Shown here piece after piece: positions 22,185-34,283 of a stretch of DNA of 64,000 nt. A program made the translations under genes and the position numbers. Under the pieces are notes generated by a model. The model was given only the letters and a program-made list of their open reading frames with translations, was not told the origin of the DNA and made no database searches. The first letter of the stretch is position 1, and every line of letters begins with the position of its first letter. Source of the stretch: Acanthopleura granulata (Eukaryota; Mollusca; Polyplacophora; Chitonida; Chitonidae); contig JABBOT010000036.1 of the NCBI GenBank assembly GCA_016165875.1, forward strand, positions 479,788 through 543,787. The letters run 5' to 3'.

Positions 22185-22290
22185 TGTGTTTTACGCCGTA
22201 TTCACGAATATGTGATATATGGCGGCTAGCATTGTGGTAGGAGGATGTCGGACAGACCCCGTGGAAACCCATGACCGTCCTAAGTATAAA
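22185..22290 (-). mobile_element. Mollusc-type SINE fragment, reversed
   Basis: TTTTACGCCGTATTCACG and GGCGGCTAGCATTGTGG are the reverse complement of the SINE body at 2860-2920, followed by the GACCGTCC block. Diverged and headless. Confidence 0.65.
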
Positions 22291-22800
22291 GTTGACATTA
22301 TCAACTAAACATTTAGCAAAATAAGCAAATCAAAGCGCTAAATAACCCCTATCCGAAGTACTGTTATAATAACGACAAGGAAGGCAGGAATGTTGTTGTT
22401 GTAATCAATAAAAGGATTGTTTTTTAAGTTTTTGATGGCATAATATCTCTGAACAACTGACATCTGGTATACACATCAGCGGTTTCGATTTTACCCCCAA
22501 AAATTGTTTTCAAAAATTTGAATGACGCAATTTCTTTAAAGTTTGCATAGCAGAAGGGTATTATTGAACAGAAACATATGGTTTGGCTTTTAATCTTAAG
22601 AAGTTAAGCACGTCAAGCTCAGATATAGAATTCAATTGAATTTGAAAATAGTTACACACAAAAGGTCAACATGATTTTGATTTTGTAGACGTTTCCACAG
22701 AAGAATGACACTTAAGCCCTCGAGATTATGTTAGAAAGAAGAGCTTTGTATGGTATCTATGTTAATAGAGATGGCGAAAGTGTAACTATACTTCCCTTAC

Positions 22801-22899
22801 CTTTGCCTGTGAAACGACACTCGCATCTTTCTCCACTAACAGACGAACAATATCGACATTTCCATTTTGAGCTGCCAGGTGCAAAGGCGTCCGACCGTC
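22801..22899 (-). CDS. Ankyrin repeat exon with array-like flanks
   Basis: Acceptor CAG at 22900-22902 and donor GTAAGG at 22795-22800. Reads DGRTPLHLAAQNGNVDIV and LLVEKDASVVSQAK. Its intronic flanks (about 22728-22990) align by eye with the units of the 33.6-36.6 kb cassette array, including GAAGAGC, AATAGA.ATGGC and ACCACGTCTTTTA. It is therefore a single-copy relative, perhaps progenitor, of that array. Confidence 0.85.
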
Positions 22900-22990
22900 C
22901 TGTAAGGTACAACACCAATATGACACACATACCACGTCTTTTAACCAGGCACATGGGATGGAGGACTCTGTTGGTCGCTATAAGATACTA

Positions 22991-23867
22991 AATAAAACTG
23001 CTGATGGATTCAAGTAATGATGGATGCAAAATTAATTCATCAACGCAAAACATAAACATGTACATGTTGTACATGTAGCTCTGCCAAGTTTGGGCCAGAG
23101 AAATAAAAATAAAATGCATATCTGTATAGAAAAGAATAAAAAAGAACAACACAAGCCGAAGAGATTTTTTATGTTTTGAGTCGTTACACTGAAACGAACA
23201 CAAACAATCTGTCATCTCAGCCGTCGTTTATTCACCGTAGGACAGACGGAGACGCCGCTGTACCCCGTGCGATTCAGGCTTAATACGTTACAATATATTG
23301 AGCGTGAAACGGTGGTGTAAACTTCATAAATGGGGAAACAGTGATTGGCTTCCACGAGTGCCGGACGCCGGCCAGGTAGAACCAGATCCAAAAAACCATG
23401 AAAGAAAGGGCAAAAAACTCAGGAACCCTGTGCCCGTAGCACCTCCATCCAGGGTGATGGACTTCACTCTTTACGGATACACCAACAACAAAAACCGCCA
23501 AAAAGCCGACATCATCCCCAATCCTGCAGAAGTTTTTGAAAAATACGAATAAAAAACAGCAGAAACAAAGCAGCTTTATCTCACAGTGTAACGTGGTGAA
23601 GACGATCGTCGACTGAGCTGACCAGTCCAGAAGACTTTATATAGCTACCTAAGATGATCAGACATTTGAATTTCAAAACTAGACAGCAAAGATCAACAAT
23701 ACTATTAGCATAACAGGCAACACCAAAACCCTCAATCCAGCCTCCTCATATTGGGAGAACAAAAGAATAAACTCTGCACCAATAACAAATACATTTATGT
23801 TCTAATTCGCAGCGCTCAAACGAACACAAAAAAATTTGTCATTTCAACAATCGTTTATTCACCGTAG
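22991..23867. other. Non-coding with a repeated 60-bp motif
   Basis: A block around 23190-23245 recurs around 23815-23872 (CGTTTATTCACCGTAG core). The second copy abuts the recombinase relic, so the pair may be remnants of DIRS element ends. The ORF at 23298-23552 is not recognised. Confidence 0.4.
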
Positions 23868-25925
23868 AACAGAGGGGCCGGCTTTGGGCTCAGCGGAAGC
23901 ACCGCCAGGACGAAGGCTATGTGCACCGAGTGACCTCGGGTCAAAACCTAAAGATCTTAGCTTGTCTAAAACAACCTCCCTGGTTCGTGTATAGGGCAGA
24001 CGGGCGTTTCGCGTGACAATACAGCTGTCCGAGGGCTTCCAGCATGTAGTAGCCCTAAACAAATACTCATCTGAAATATCACATATGTTGGCCTACAGTA
24101 TATATCTCTTGACTAATCGGTAAGGACAAATCTCTGAATTCGTACGAGCAATTACCACCATATTGCCGCCTTTCAAAAAATCTGTTTTACTATGTTCATT
24201 AAAAATAGTAAAATAACTGGGATAGAAATTTATTAAAGTTTAAATCGTTTAAAGCTGGCAAGCTCTGAATACCTCAAGAAACGGGGAAAGCCAGCACACA
24301 CATGATGCAAACTTTAATGTCGCCTAATCTTGGGTGAACCGACTTATTAATGCTCACAGGTTAATGTCCACATGTTATAGTTCTTTTTTATTCGTGTTCC
24401 CCAATATACAATGTGCCCAAAAAATGCTTGATATAACATATCTTTGGATGCACCAGATTGCACTAACGAAAGTAAATATAGCGCTAAATCATAATATATT
24501 GCTGACAATAGTGAAACCTCACAAACCGAGCACCACTTTTCCCAACGGTTGTATGCCTTGGTACAGCCATAACGGCTGTATGCCTTGGTACAGCCATAAC
24601 GGCTGTATGCCTTGGTACAGCAATAACGGCTGTATGCCTTGGTACAGCCATAACGGCTGTATGCCTTGGTACTACCATAAGTAGTAGAACGAGCACAAGT
24701 CTATGACAAGAACTCCGAGAAATTCCTAGCCAGACCGTTTAAATTCCGATTTGTCTTCACTAATTTTAGACGATATGCCAGATTGGAATATGTCTGTAAC
24801 AAAATATGGACGATATATACATCATTTATCCGGGAAAACTCAGGACTAAAACAGGACATAGACCAATACAAACAAACCCGCACTAGACAGAAACGGACAA
24901 GACAAATGCAAACAAACAAGACAATTAGAGTTCCAAAAACTTTTAGAAGCCACGAGATATTGAATAGCTCTGGGTACCATATATTAGATATATTAGAGGT
25001 ACGCGCCTGTTATTCAGGTCACGCCAGTCCTGCGAGAATGCGTGAACTCCTGAACCTGGATTCCAAAATCGTGCATTAAAATGTGCTGGGTCCCTATTCG
25101 CATAATGTACGAATCTGTCAATAGTGTAAGACTCCAAAATGCAGACATCATACCGAAAAAACCCAAGTTACCTTCCAATGGTCAGAGTCGAAAATCTTAC
25201 TTGTGTAACCCGCAATAACATTTTCTGACCGAATCCACACAACGTTCAAATCTATATTGTATGTATTACAAAGCTGAAATAAATTTAAAGCTATCTGTAA
25301 ATAAGCATTTTCGCTTCCAGACTGAACAATGAATACACAGCATTGATTGTCCGTGTGCCAACTTTCTGAAACTTTCTGAATTATTTCATGCCTAGATAAA
25401 TTGCCTGTAATACTTTTCAAGTTGAGCTGCGAGCTCTTTCAAGGGGGCAACACATCTTACGGAAAATGTACTCTCTTGAATGTGTAAAAATAGCTCCGCA
25501 AGCAACATCGCTAGCATTAGGCATAATGTTTACAGCTGGATTGGAACAAGCAAAGGCTTATCAAAGGCTTATTTTTAAAGTTACCTCAATCGGTCACCCA
25601 AAACTTTAGCTCTTGAACATTTAGAGGATCACTGTGGAGACTAAATCTATAATCCCAAAAGGGACTCTGATTATTCAGTGCAAACAGATGTCTGGTCATA
25701 ATGTAAGTAACATTGCCAAAAAACTGGAGATATGACAATAATTTTACTCGTAACACCGGCAAGACGCCTGGCGGTCTGTGAATCTTGTTTTGACAAATTA
25801 GAATTAATGGAAGAAATTAAATCCTATATTTTCCTATCTGGAATGGACAATGAGCCTCCATTTAAGTTCCAAATGAAACCCAACCATTCCAAAATCTTAA
25901 CGGGATCAAACACAGAGTTTCCATA
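23868..25925 (-). mobile_element. DIRS-like retroelement relic (RT, RNase H, tyrosine recombinase)
   Basis: In minus-strand order: an RT end (about 25925-25640) with LEWLGFIWNLNG and SIPDRK; an RNase H stretch (about 25440-25140) with TDNQCCVFIVQSGS and NVVWIRSENVIAGY; a linker domain (about 25137-24950) with FNARFWNPG; and a tyrosine recombinase C-terminal box (about 24055-23868) with YTRTREVVLDKL and HSLRPGGAS. This order is that of DIRS-type elements, which integrate with a tyrosine recombinase instead of an integrase. Several frames and stops are needed, so it is dead. Split direct repeats were not identified. Confidence 0.7.
24546..24680. repeat. 27-bp minisatellite, five units
   Basis: GGCTGTATGCCTTGGTACAG plus CCATAAC repeats five times with few changes. 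Each unit is a hairpin (GGCTGTA/TACAGCC). The array lies inside the DIRS relic. Confidence 0.95.
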
Positions 25926-26697
25926 GTTTAACAAAAAAAAAAAACAGCTGTGTTCAATGACAACTTCACGAAGTTACCTTGACTAACACAGAGTGATCGA
26001 TCCGCATTACATGACCTTTCGTCATCTAAATAGAGTAAAATTTTAAGACCGTGAAACCTCAAAATTTTCAAGTGGTAGTAAAAATTTTATAAACACAAAC
26101 GAAGCTGTATTAAAACCAAACGGAAAAAATGAACTATACCATTAAAAACCCGAGAAAAAAAAGATAGGTTTGAATCTCTTTGCAAATGCCAATATGTTGG
26201 TATCCAGATGTCAAATGAAACTTAAACATGTAACCAGAGAGGAAGTTTCATGCTATTCTTATTTCTGCTAAAACCGCAATTCCATTAGAACAGAGACGTA
26301 ATAAATTTCACACAACGGTATTGATGCATATCTTGTCTCGACCAAGGCCCAAGCACACGACTGACTGCTTCCAGCACATAGAACCAAGCCGAAACAGCAA
26401 GGGCAGAGATAAATTATTATGCTCCGTCCTCCATCATGCTACTGGCGACATCACCGTAGTGGAATCCCTTGTAGCAAACCGGTGCATTCTGGAATCGTAA
26501 TTTCGTACTGGTGGCGAACGAATAATAATAAATATAAGGCTGGCATTATTGTTTTGAGCTGAATTTTTCCTACTCAGGGCAGCGAGGAACTTGTGCTTGC
26601 TTGTCAACCCAGAGGAGATATGCATCAATACTGCTGTGTGGACTTTATTACGGAGGTTGGAAGAAATGGTTTTGCTTGATCATATGTTAACCAAGCA

Positions 26698-26745
26698 GTG
26701 TCTCTGTGGCAAATAGTAAAGTACAGAGTAAAGCCACAGAGACAC
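26698..26745. repeat. 13-bp inverted repeat with 22-base loop
   Basis: GTGTCTCTGTGGC at 26698-26710 is perfectly complementary to 26733-26745. The duplicate near 37200 has mismatches in the stem. Confidence 0.8.
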
Positions 26746-26933
26746 ACTGGGTCTAAGCTAAATGCAAACTGATCCGTAGTTACACTGATAAACGGAGTTT
26801 CTTTATGTAAATGTTTCCCTTTATAACTTTGATATATGTAAACACACTATTCTGTTTTGCAGAAAGCTAAATGCAAAATGACCGGTAGGTACATACATAA
26901 ACTTAGCAGCAGATAAGTCCAAGTCGTGTCCTC

Positions 26934-27278
26934 GTGTCTGTAGTCTTCCGGCTTCCGGATGGATATACAGAAAAACTAGAAGAGGAATATCGAGGTCTAT
27001 TTAACTTTTGTGTAGTTACTAGGGCTCAGAAAAGAGCTAGGGACAAAGATGACAATTGTTCTGTTACGATTGGGGATTCAGCTGGTAATGTTAATTTGGG
27101 TGAAACTTTCATGATATTGATGGTTTAGAGGATGATCAGGAGTTAGACAGTTCTGTGTCCTCCCTATCTGATGTGGTGAGACAACAACAGTCAGGTCCTG
27201 AATAAAGGGGAATAAAGGTAAATCTACTTTTTTGTGGAGGAAATAGCTGATGTACCTGTTACTTATTACATGAACGGC
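26934..27278 (+). pseudogene. Ty3/Gypsy polyprotein relic, copy 1
   Basis: Reads VVFRLPDGYTEKLEEEY, VVTRAQKRARDK, then a shifted frame with DSSVSSLSDVVRQQQS and ADVPVTYYMNG. The VTRAQ motif followed by an acidic linker and the start of an integrase zinc-finger leader is typical of Gypsy pol between RNase H and integrase. A deletion removes what follows. Confidence 0.55.
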
Positions 27279-27939
27279 ACCAGTGTATGTCGTGTTTTAA
27301 CTGCTCTATTTTGTGATCGTTCAAGTATGCCCTGCTGCGTAATTTGAATGTGATATCGTGGTAAAATACGAACGTATGTATTCTGAGGTTGGTGACAACG
27401 CCCAAACATTCTTTCCACTTGACTGTGGTACAGATATCCACACCGGTAATACACGAAGTATTAGGCACTCTTATCACTTTGCCGTCAATGACTCTTCAAT
27501 TCATCACTCTCTCGGTGACCTATGGTTAGATGACAGACACTGATTCTTAAATAAAATACGTATTCTAAAAAGTGAACAAAGACCTATGTTTGACAAATCC
27601 GACAGAAGGTGTTTATTACATGTGAAACAAAAGTGAAAAGCAGCGTAAAAAGAATACAAGCAACCCGATCATCACTATGTATTGGCTGTGCTCAGTTGGA
27701 GAGGACATTCACACATTGGGAAACATATCTAATCACAGTCACTAATAGGTATTAGTATTAATCGATTTGTCGATATTGAAGTCTTTGCTATTGGCAATAT
27801 GGACAGTGGGCACTGTGGCCAAGTCCCTGTAAACACAGACAGTGTGTTCAACAGTTCGTCATTCAAACAATCACAAAACCCGAGAAGCCTGTAAAATAGA
27901 GGACCACGCCATTTAGAAAATGTCGAGGGCAAGTCTTGA

Positions 27940-29170
27940 AAGCACTGACTCGTTGGTGGGCTTGTCCTCCATGTTGGGATTCGGCTGTACAGGGCTGGCT
28001 GTAAGACGTTCCGCGAACATGCGGGTAAAGTCCGGGTAGGCCTTCTTCATAGGCGATTTGCTCAAAAGTGCACGAATTCTCTCATCCGCCTTCTTTCCTG
28101 GCTGTCGTGTTACACGACCCAGGGAACGAATTTACCGAGGATCCCTCCCTCTTTCAGGTTACGGTAACGTACTTCTTCCATGATGTCTAGCGCCAGATCT
28201 TCGTCGTACGGCCAAGGCAGATGACAGTTGTGTTTGGTGATATGGGCATGGAGATGCACTTTATACTCAACCCACCGCAATGCAATCAGGTTCGTGTCAA
28301 ACTCTGGTGATAGGTGGGTCACTTCGTCCAGATTCCACTTCTCCAGGTAGGAATGTTTGCCAGATAGCTTGTGAGTTGAAGGTGACGCCTTCGTTCGTCT
28401 GATAGATTGGACGGGTCTGTAGCTTTTCTATTACTTGACGTGCACGAACGTCTGGTCGAGTTGTCAAATGCCGTCAGTCTGATAACCAGTGTCGCTCTTT
28501 CAAACCAGTCGGCACGGGCTGAAAGTCGGCTGGAAAACCCGATGATGGTCTAGGAATGACAAAACATTGTAACATGGAGACCACGTTTCCAGCCGAAGGA
28601 AGAATGCTAGATTGCCGGGGACGACACGCTCAGTTAAGCTTTCGACGTTTACGGAGCACTGTAAATCTTTGTCTGCTGAAACTTTCTCCCACAGTCACAG
28701 TGCAAGCTAGAGTATACCAGTGACCTCGGAGCGCATGAAGATCTTCTTGACGGTGAGGTGGTAGTTCGTTTCGACACAGTGGGGGCATCAGGGGGCACGG
28801 TTTGGCTCAATAATGAGCCCACATGGCAGCCTGCCCCCCATATACCACTATAGCCAACGTCAACGAAATTCGCGCACCAACTCCACCCTTGGGGAAGATT
28901 TTCCCGAAGCTTTGTTGATGCGATCAGACGCGCCACATTTTTAAACCGACACTTTTGGCCACCTGTCGCTAACTGGTCCATTCTGGTCAGCGCGGATGTC
29001 AAAGAAAGGAAAACGTGAACGGCGGTTTACAAGCGGAATCCACGTTCATCTCAAACCGAGAAACTTTATTCAGCGCTCAACATGTCGTCCAGTGCACTTT
29101 TCAACCCTTTGTGGCGCTGTGACCAACGCCTATTTCCACGTCCACTTTCTAATTCACCAAGTATCGGACA
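27940..29170 (-). pseudogene. Unrecognised coding relic, copy 1
   Basis: Minus-strand open stretches in shifting frames: 28649-29002 (including HCDCGRKFQQ), a stretch reading LAFFLRLETWSPCYNV near 28560-28640, and 28110-28322 (CHLPWPYDEDLALDIMEEV). The same peptides appear in copy 2 (38690-39890), so the source sequence was once coding. I do not recognise the family. A capsid-like or transposon gene is possible but unproven. Confidence 0.35.
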
Positions 29171-29650
29171 CCCGTGACAAACTTAATGGCATACAGTTTG
29201 GACAGCTGCGGACACTTGTCTTACCGAGAAAGCCTAGCTAGATGCATAATCCCTGTCTTTGTGTAGAGACATAACATTCCTGCATTAATTCAGCCAACTT
29301 GCATTTAGCTTTCTGCAAAACAGAATAGTGTGTTTACATATATCAGTGCACTGAAAGCTATAGAGTATTATACATCTGTGGTCATATTTTTCTTCTATAA
29401 TTTTGCCGCACGAAAAGATAACATCCAATTTCTCCTGCATTGAGATTTTTTATTACGTTACAGGATCCCTAAAAATGGAATAGAACCAGGGGTTTCATCT
29501 TGTCATTTTGTCTCAACATAATATCTCGACATATCATTTGTATCTTAGAGGTTTACATTTTCTGTCTGGAAGGTGAATGAGTTTAGGATTGCGACTACTG
29601 CCTGTTTGTGACGTGACAGAATTGGCTTATATATAATATTAAACCAATTC

Positions 29651-29749
29651 GTTTTCCTCTGCCCTGATATTTACACCCTTCTCCTCCAGCAGATGAACAA
29701 TATCAACATGAACTCTTAAAACTGAAATGTGTGAAGGCATCGCTCTGTC
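29651..29749 (-). pseudogene. Ankyrin pseudo-exon, both splice sites lost
   Basis: Exactly 99 bp in an open frame beginning DRAMPSHISVLRVHVDIV and ending LEEKGVNIRAEEN, aligning throughout with a 33-residue ankyrin repeat. The acceptor dinucleotide reads GG instead of AG and the donor reads GA instead of GT. TPLH is also eroded. Confidence 0.65.
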
Positions 29750-30661
29750 CCATGAAATGCGAAAGTCATTTATGAAATATTTTCTCTATGATCACAGGAA
29801 GTTCAGCATTGTTTGTGAGTTTAATTTATTGACTAGAAACTTATTTTGGAACAAACATTTCACGCACAATGATAGCTAAATATTATAGCCCACCTCACCT
29901 AGAGTTGTGTTATAGTGAAAATAAAACACGTGACATATTTTTGTATTTATGTTGGAGTAAATTCCCACTGCTCTTTTCAGCTCAACCGCCTGAGCAATTG
30001 GAATGTTAGAACTAAAGACGTTATCCCGTTTCTCAGTAGCGGACGAAAATAGAGTTGGTCTCCTTAAATGTAAATCAGAATAAATATTGCGCTGGTTCAT
30101 CAAGGGAAACAGAATTTTCTGTATATTGCATGTCTGTATTGACGTGAAATATCCTCTGGAAATGTATTTTAAGTGTAAATATTAACACAAAAACAAGAAC
30201 AATCCCAGCTGATATTATGTGGTAACGGTGAGGCTGAACGAGCAAATCGCAAATGTCACTTTATCCATCTTTCATTACCCCTGCTTTTTTCTGAATATTT
30301 TTACAACACTTACAAGTCAGCCATGATGTTTTGTCATGATTGTGAGATGATCGATGACAATTTCTTTTGGAAAGTTAAAGAAAGTATGAATGGCTCTTTC
30401 AAACGCACTAACGTTATTTACATCTTGACATCGGTCGGATCGCTACCTAACTGTTATCATTGTAGCAAATGCCATTTGCTAAGATAAAAACACTTCGGTA
30501 ACAATCTTACCACTGTCAACTTTTTTGGTAGAATGAATTAGTGAATAAAATGCAACCTTCCATACTTCCTTCAATAATTTTGCGGTAGAATAAAAGTGCG
30601 TAATCTCGACTACATTAAGAAGGCGTACAAGTGGTAAAAGTTTAACTTGCTCTTCCTTTAC

Positions 30662-30760
30662 CTTTTCCTGTAAATCGACACTAGCGCCCATGTACACAAG
30701 CAGACGAACAACATCGACCTGTCCTCGATGAGCTGCCAAGTGTAAAGGCGTCCGTCCATC
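30662..30760 (-). CDS. Ankyrin repeat exon (33 aa)
   Basis: Acceptor CAG at 30761-30763, donor GTAAAGG at 30655-30661. Reads DGRTPLHLAAHRGQVDVV and LLVYMGASVDLQEK; all consensus positions are intact. In the duplicate block the equivalent exon is missing (scar near 41300), so this is the only surviving copy. Confidence 0.88.
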
Positions 30761-30769
30761 CTGTGGAAT

Positions 30770-32908
30770 ATAACATCAATATATCACATATACCAGGTCT
30801 CATCATCAGATGTGTGGTATGCATGACTCTTTGGATGACTTCAACACCAGAAAGAAAAGAATTCATATAACCAAATAATCGCGGATTCAAAAACTAGGTC
30901 ATGCGTGCGAAAGGTAACATACCTTACTATCGCCTTCCACTGGGAGATGCATAGGGCAGTGTATGAGGTACAGGGATGCGATTTTCACTGAGGTAAAATA
31001 CAAAACTGACAACTCGGCCAAGTAATCAGGGAAGTAAACTCGCCTTCATACTCAAAAAATAAAAAATACCAGGGTTTACCACTACGACATATATAGGCAA
31101 CATATGTAAAGGCGAACACCGTCGTGTAATTTATCCATTCGTCATTATCAAATGGATATATATAATGTGAATACACAAGTAGTTTATGAATTTCGGTGAA
31201 AGCCTACAGAAAGCTGTAGATTGTCTGTCTTAGACGTCACAGTGAGGCTTACAGCTATATTTGACGGGGAGTTCCAGTATGGTAACAGCTCTACAATATC
31301 AGTCGCCGAGTGTAATTTACTTCCTTTACACCTTTCATGTGTAAATACATCACTTACCAACTTGCTTGCCTGAACATTTCATTTAAGAAAAATATAAAGA
31401 ATTTCGATCAATAAAAATAATTTAAACCCAATAATTTCATTAATAATAAACCGTTAGCATGAATTCTTTAGACACTATTCCATACATTAGCAGGCCAGGA
31501 GTAAGGATGGACTAATGGTAGAAATGGAATCCTCATTTTCTACTCACTGCTTGTCGGCACAGACATTAAATCATCTCTGTACAACAGGGAAAGTCATCAA
31601 ATATAAACATGTAAACAACACTAAACATTACCGATATTATGTAAATATCCGGAGAACGAGCAACCCGCAATATGAGCTCTTCCATGTTTTCCAGTCCAGG
31701 TTGTTTCCAGTGTATTTTATTAATAACGACATTAAAAAACATTACATTTCACCGAATTTATGAGTTGACTGAAGACTTTATTAAGAACGAACAGATGGTT
31801 GTTTTCACCGTAGGAAATCATTCCACTCAAAATATTACCATGTTACAATATCATTATCAATACATCGTATATATTAATTATTATGCATTTACCAAATAGC
31901 ATATTTCTTCCAATAATTTAATCAAGAATATTTAATACGTCGGCTCAGTTTAGCAGCTTGTGTAAAATAAAAACAATTTTGTTTTAATTGTTCATATCTT
32001 TAGGTTAATTTCTTGCAGTCATATAGCTAATTTCTGGTTACGGACGCCGTTGTACCACATTATTTTTTCAACATTTTTACAACAACCATATAAAATACAT
32101 TGTCTTTCGGCAACCGATTCTAAATCTACAAATGTAAACAAGTAAAGAAGATTAGGCTTTGCTGACATTATGCAGCGAACATTTATAGGAATAACTTAAT
32201 TCCGATTGAAATTCTGGAAACCCATGCTGTGTCCAAAATATTTTCTATAAGAAAAAATACATCATTTTGACCAGATTCCGACCATAATTTCATCGACTAT
32301 CTTCAACAAAATCATGAAAAGTTTGGGAGGCTCTTTTAAATCCATCAAAACATTGCACACAAAAGCTGAGATAGCCAAAAGTTCACCTCTGCCAAAGGCA
32401 TATGACGCTATCGACGAAAGGTCTAAAGACAGACTTAATTTATACCTTATCAAATGAAATAAAAATAATAAGCATGGGAAAGTACGTCAGGTTTATGAAT
32501 TTGGAGCCTCGCGGGATGACTTCAGCTATACGAGAGCTGCGGCGCAATCATGGTTCTGACGGATAAAAGCGTCACGGATCTGCACATTCACTTCATTGCC
32601 TTTACAGGCATTTCATGTATACATGACTTTCCAGTTTACCTGCATACCTGTTTCAAATGGTCATTCACAAATGAACTCAAACCCAAGGTTTTGCTCTGGA
32701 TTTATTTCAGTTAAACCAAATTTGACACTTAACACCGGATTTGTAACGTCTAAGTCTGTCTGTCCTGTCCGGTGAATTAAAACGGTTAGGTCTGTATCAT
32801 ATTAATGGCAAAAGGACAAAGTCTATATACAAAAACAAAATAAAATAAAAAAAACCCCAAAAAACCAAACAAACAAAAAACAACACCAACAACATCAACA
32901 TCACACAC
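30770..32908. other. Intronic/non-coding part of duplication copy 1
   Basis: Matches 41310-42780. A minus-strand frame around 31200-31390 stays open in both copies (GNSPS, VSLTVTS peptides in copy 2 at 41769-42002) but no family is recognised. An A/C-rich low-complexity stretch lies at 32828-32905. Confidence 0.4.
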
Positions 32909-32966
32909 GTTGCGCTGTGCATTGATATTGGCGCCCTTCTCCTCCAAGTACATGACCAAATTGACC
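32909..32966 (-). pseudogene. Degenerate ankyrin exon, copy 1
   Basis: The frame VNLVMYLEEKGANINAQRN runs into a usable GT (GTGTGTG), but the first half of the repeat and the acceptor are not recognisable. Confidence 0.5.
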
Positions 32967-33511
32967 TTTCAAAACTGATCTGTTTAAGGTTATAGATTTC
33001 AGCAACATGGTGATCAATCCGCCATGTCTGTCATTCCGTACTCTGCATAATAACAGAGTCAGAAGTTTCATCAATGCAGAGATATTTTCAGCACTAAACC
33101 TTCAATGTGATGTCCCTGTCTCCTACACAGTTAACCCAATAAAAAGTGTACTACTAATCCACATGTATAAATCTGCGTTAATCCAACCATTCTACGTCCG
33201 GTGTAAAATCTGACAGATTCACGTTTTTTATATTGTTTTACATTTACTGTGGTTTACTTCCTTTTAAACTCACTTACAGAGGCACGAGCTTCATTCCCTT
33301 GATATGACAACTGAGCTTCTGCAGAGTGTATGTCTTATTGATGTTTTATCATCTCTATAATGCACAGAAATACTTCATTCAAAATTTCAAATCGACAAGT
33401 CAAATTGAGTTCATATGGTGTTGACATCACTCAGCAACTTGTTTTAAGTCGATTAGCATTCTTCCGTGTTTCCCACCATATATTATCACTGGCACAAGTG
33501 TGTAACCCTAC

Positions 33512-33555
33512 CTTATCCTTCTCAACGACACTAAAACCGTTCTCCTGCAATAGCA
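33512..33555 (-). pseudogene. Ankyrin half-exon at the duplication breakpoint
   Basis: Donor GTAGGG at 33506-33511 with codons LLLQENGFSVVEKDK upstream of it. This is the 3' half of the exon preserved whole at 43375-43473. Beyond about 33555 the sequence becomes array-cassette intron. Confidence 0.8.
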
Positions 33556-33785
33556 GTATTCTCAAGCACTACGCCGTATCATACCCGACATATGTGTTGA
33601 TTTTTTGGTGTGAGCAATTGCAGATAACTATGATAAAATTGAAACACGAAAAAAAAATCTGACAATGCATCACTCCATGTTATCCAGCACACCTTTATGA
33701 CCTTGAGAGTCACATGCCAAAGATTACAGTTGAGAGAAGAGCGTTTTCTGGAAAATATGTAAATAGAAATGGCCAAAGTGTAAGT

Positions 33786-33824
33786 GTATTTCCCTTTAGA
33801 GCTGCCACGTGCCGTGCACCCGTA
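33786..33824 (-). pseudogene. Broken ankyrin exon, unit 1
   Basis: Compared with unit 2 it lacks 68 bp between two GTATTT direct repeats, including the donor half, and 5 bp (CTCTG) after the ACGG of the TALH codons, which shifts the frame. The acceptor CAG (33825-33827) remains. Confidence 0.85.
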
Positions 33825-34184
33825 CTGTAAAATACAAGAGCAATATGTCAGATATACCACGTCTTTTACCAGGTGCATGGGATGGTGGTCTCTACCTTTG
33901 ACTGAGATACGAATGAAAAATTGCTTTCCTCTGCTAAATGTATACTCACAAACATTATATCGTATCATACGCAACCAACTGTGTTGATTCTTCGCTATGT
34001 GCGATTGCAGGCAACTACGGTAAAAATCAAAACACGAAAAAAATCTGACAATGCATCACTCCATGTTATCCAGCACACCTTTATGACTTTGAGAGTCACA
34101 TGCCAAAGATTACAGTTGACAGAAGAGCCTTGTCTGGAAAATATGTAAATAGAAATGGCCAAAGTGTAAGTGTATTTCCCATAC

Positions 34185-34283
34185 CTTTGTCTGGGAATGG
34201 ACATCAGCACCCTTCTCCATTAACACACGGACAACATCAGTATTTGCCTTTAGAGCTGCCACGTGCAGAGCCGTCCACCCGTC
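34185..34283 (-). CDS. Ankyrin repeat exon, array unit 2
   Basis: Acceptor CAG 34284-34286, donor GTATGGG 34178-34184. Reads DGWTALHVAALKANTDVV then LMEKGADVHSQTK. Met replaces Val in the second helix compared with the other units. Confidence 0.88.

Larger units (their letters stand above)
26430..33555. repeat. Segmental duplication, copy 1
   Basis: Collinear with 36937-43430: the CATGCTACTGGCGACATC start, Gypsy relic, unrecognised ORF relic, degenerate ankyrin exons and terminal half-exon occur in the same order. The copies differ by many substitutions and several indels. Copy 1 lacks 355 bp present in copy 2 (after 27277) but retains an ankyrin exon (30662-30760) lost from copy 2. It ends inside an ankyrin exon at about 33555. 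Confidence 0.88.

Noticed and set aside
24484..24696. Small repetitive protein from the 27-bp array
   Set aside because: Both strands are open simply because the period is a multiple of three; it lies in a dead retroelement.
33579..33974. 131-codon minus ORFs at 33579-33974 and 34424-34819
   Set aside because: They read through intron and the broken cassettes 1 and 3; their similarity reflects the 845-bp duplication, not protein conservation.
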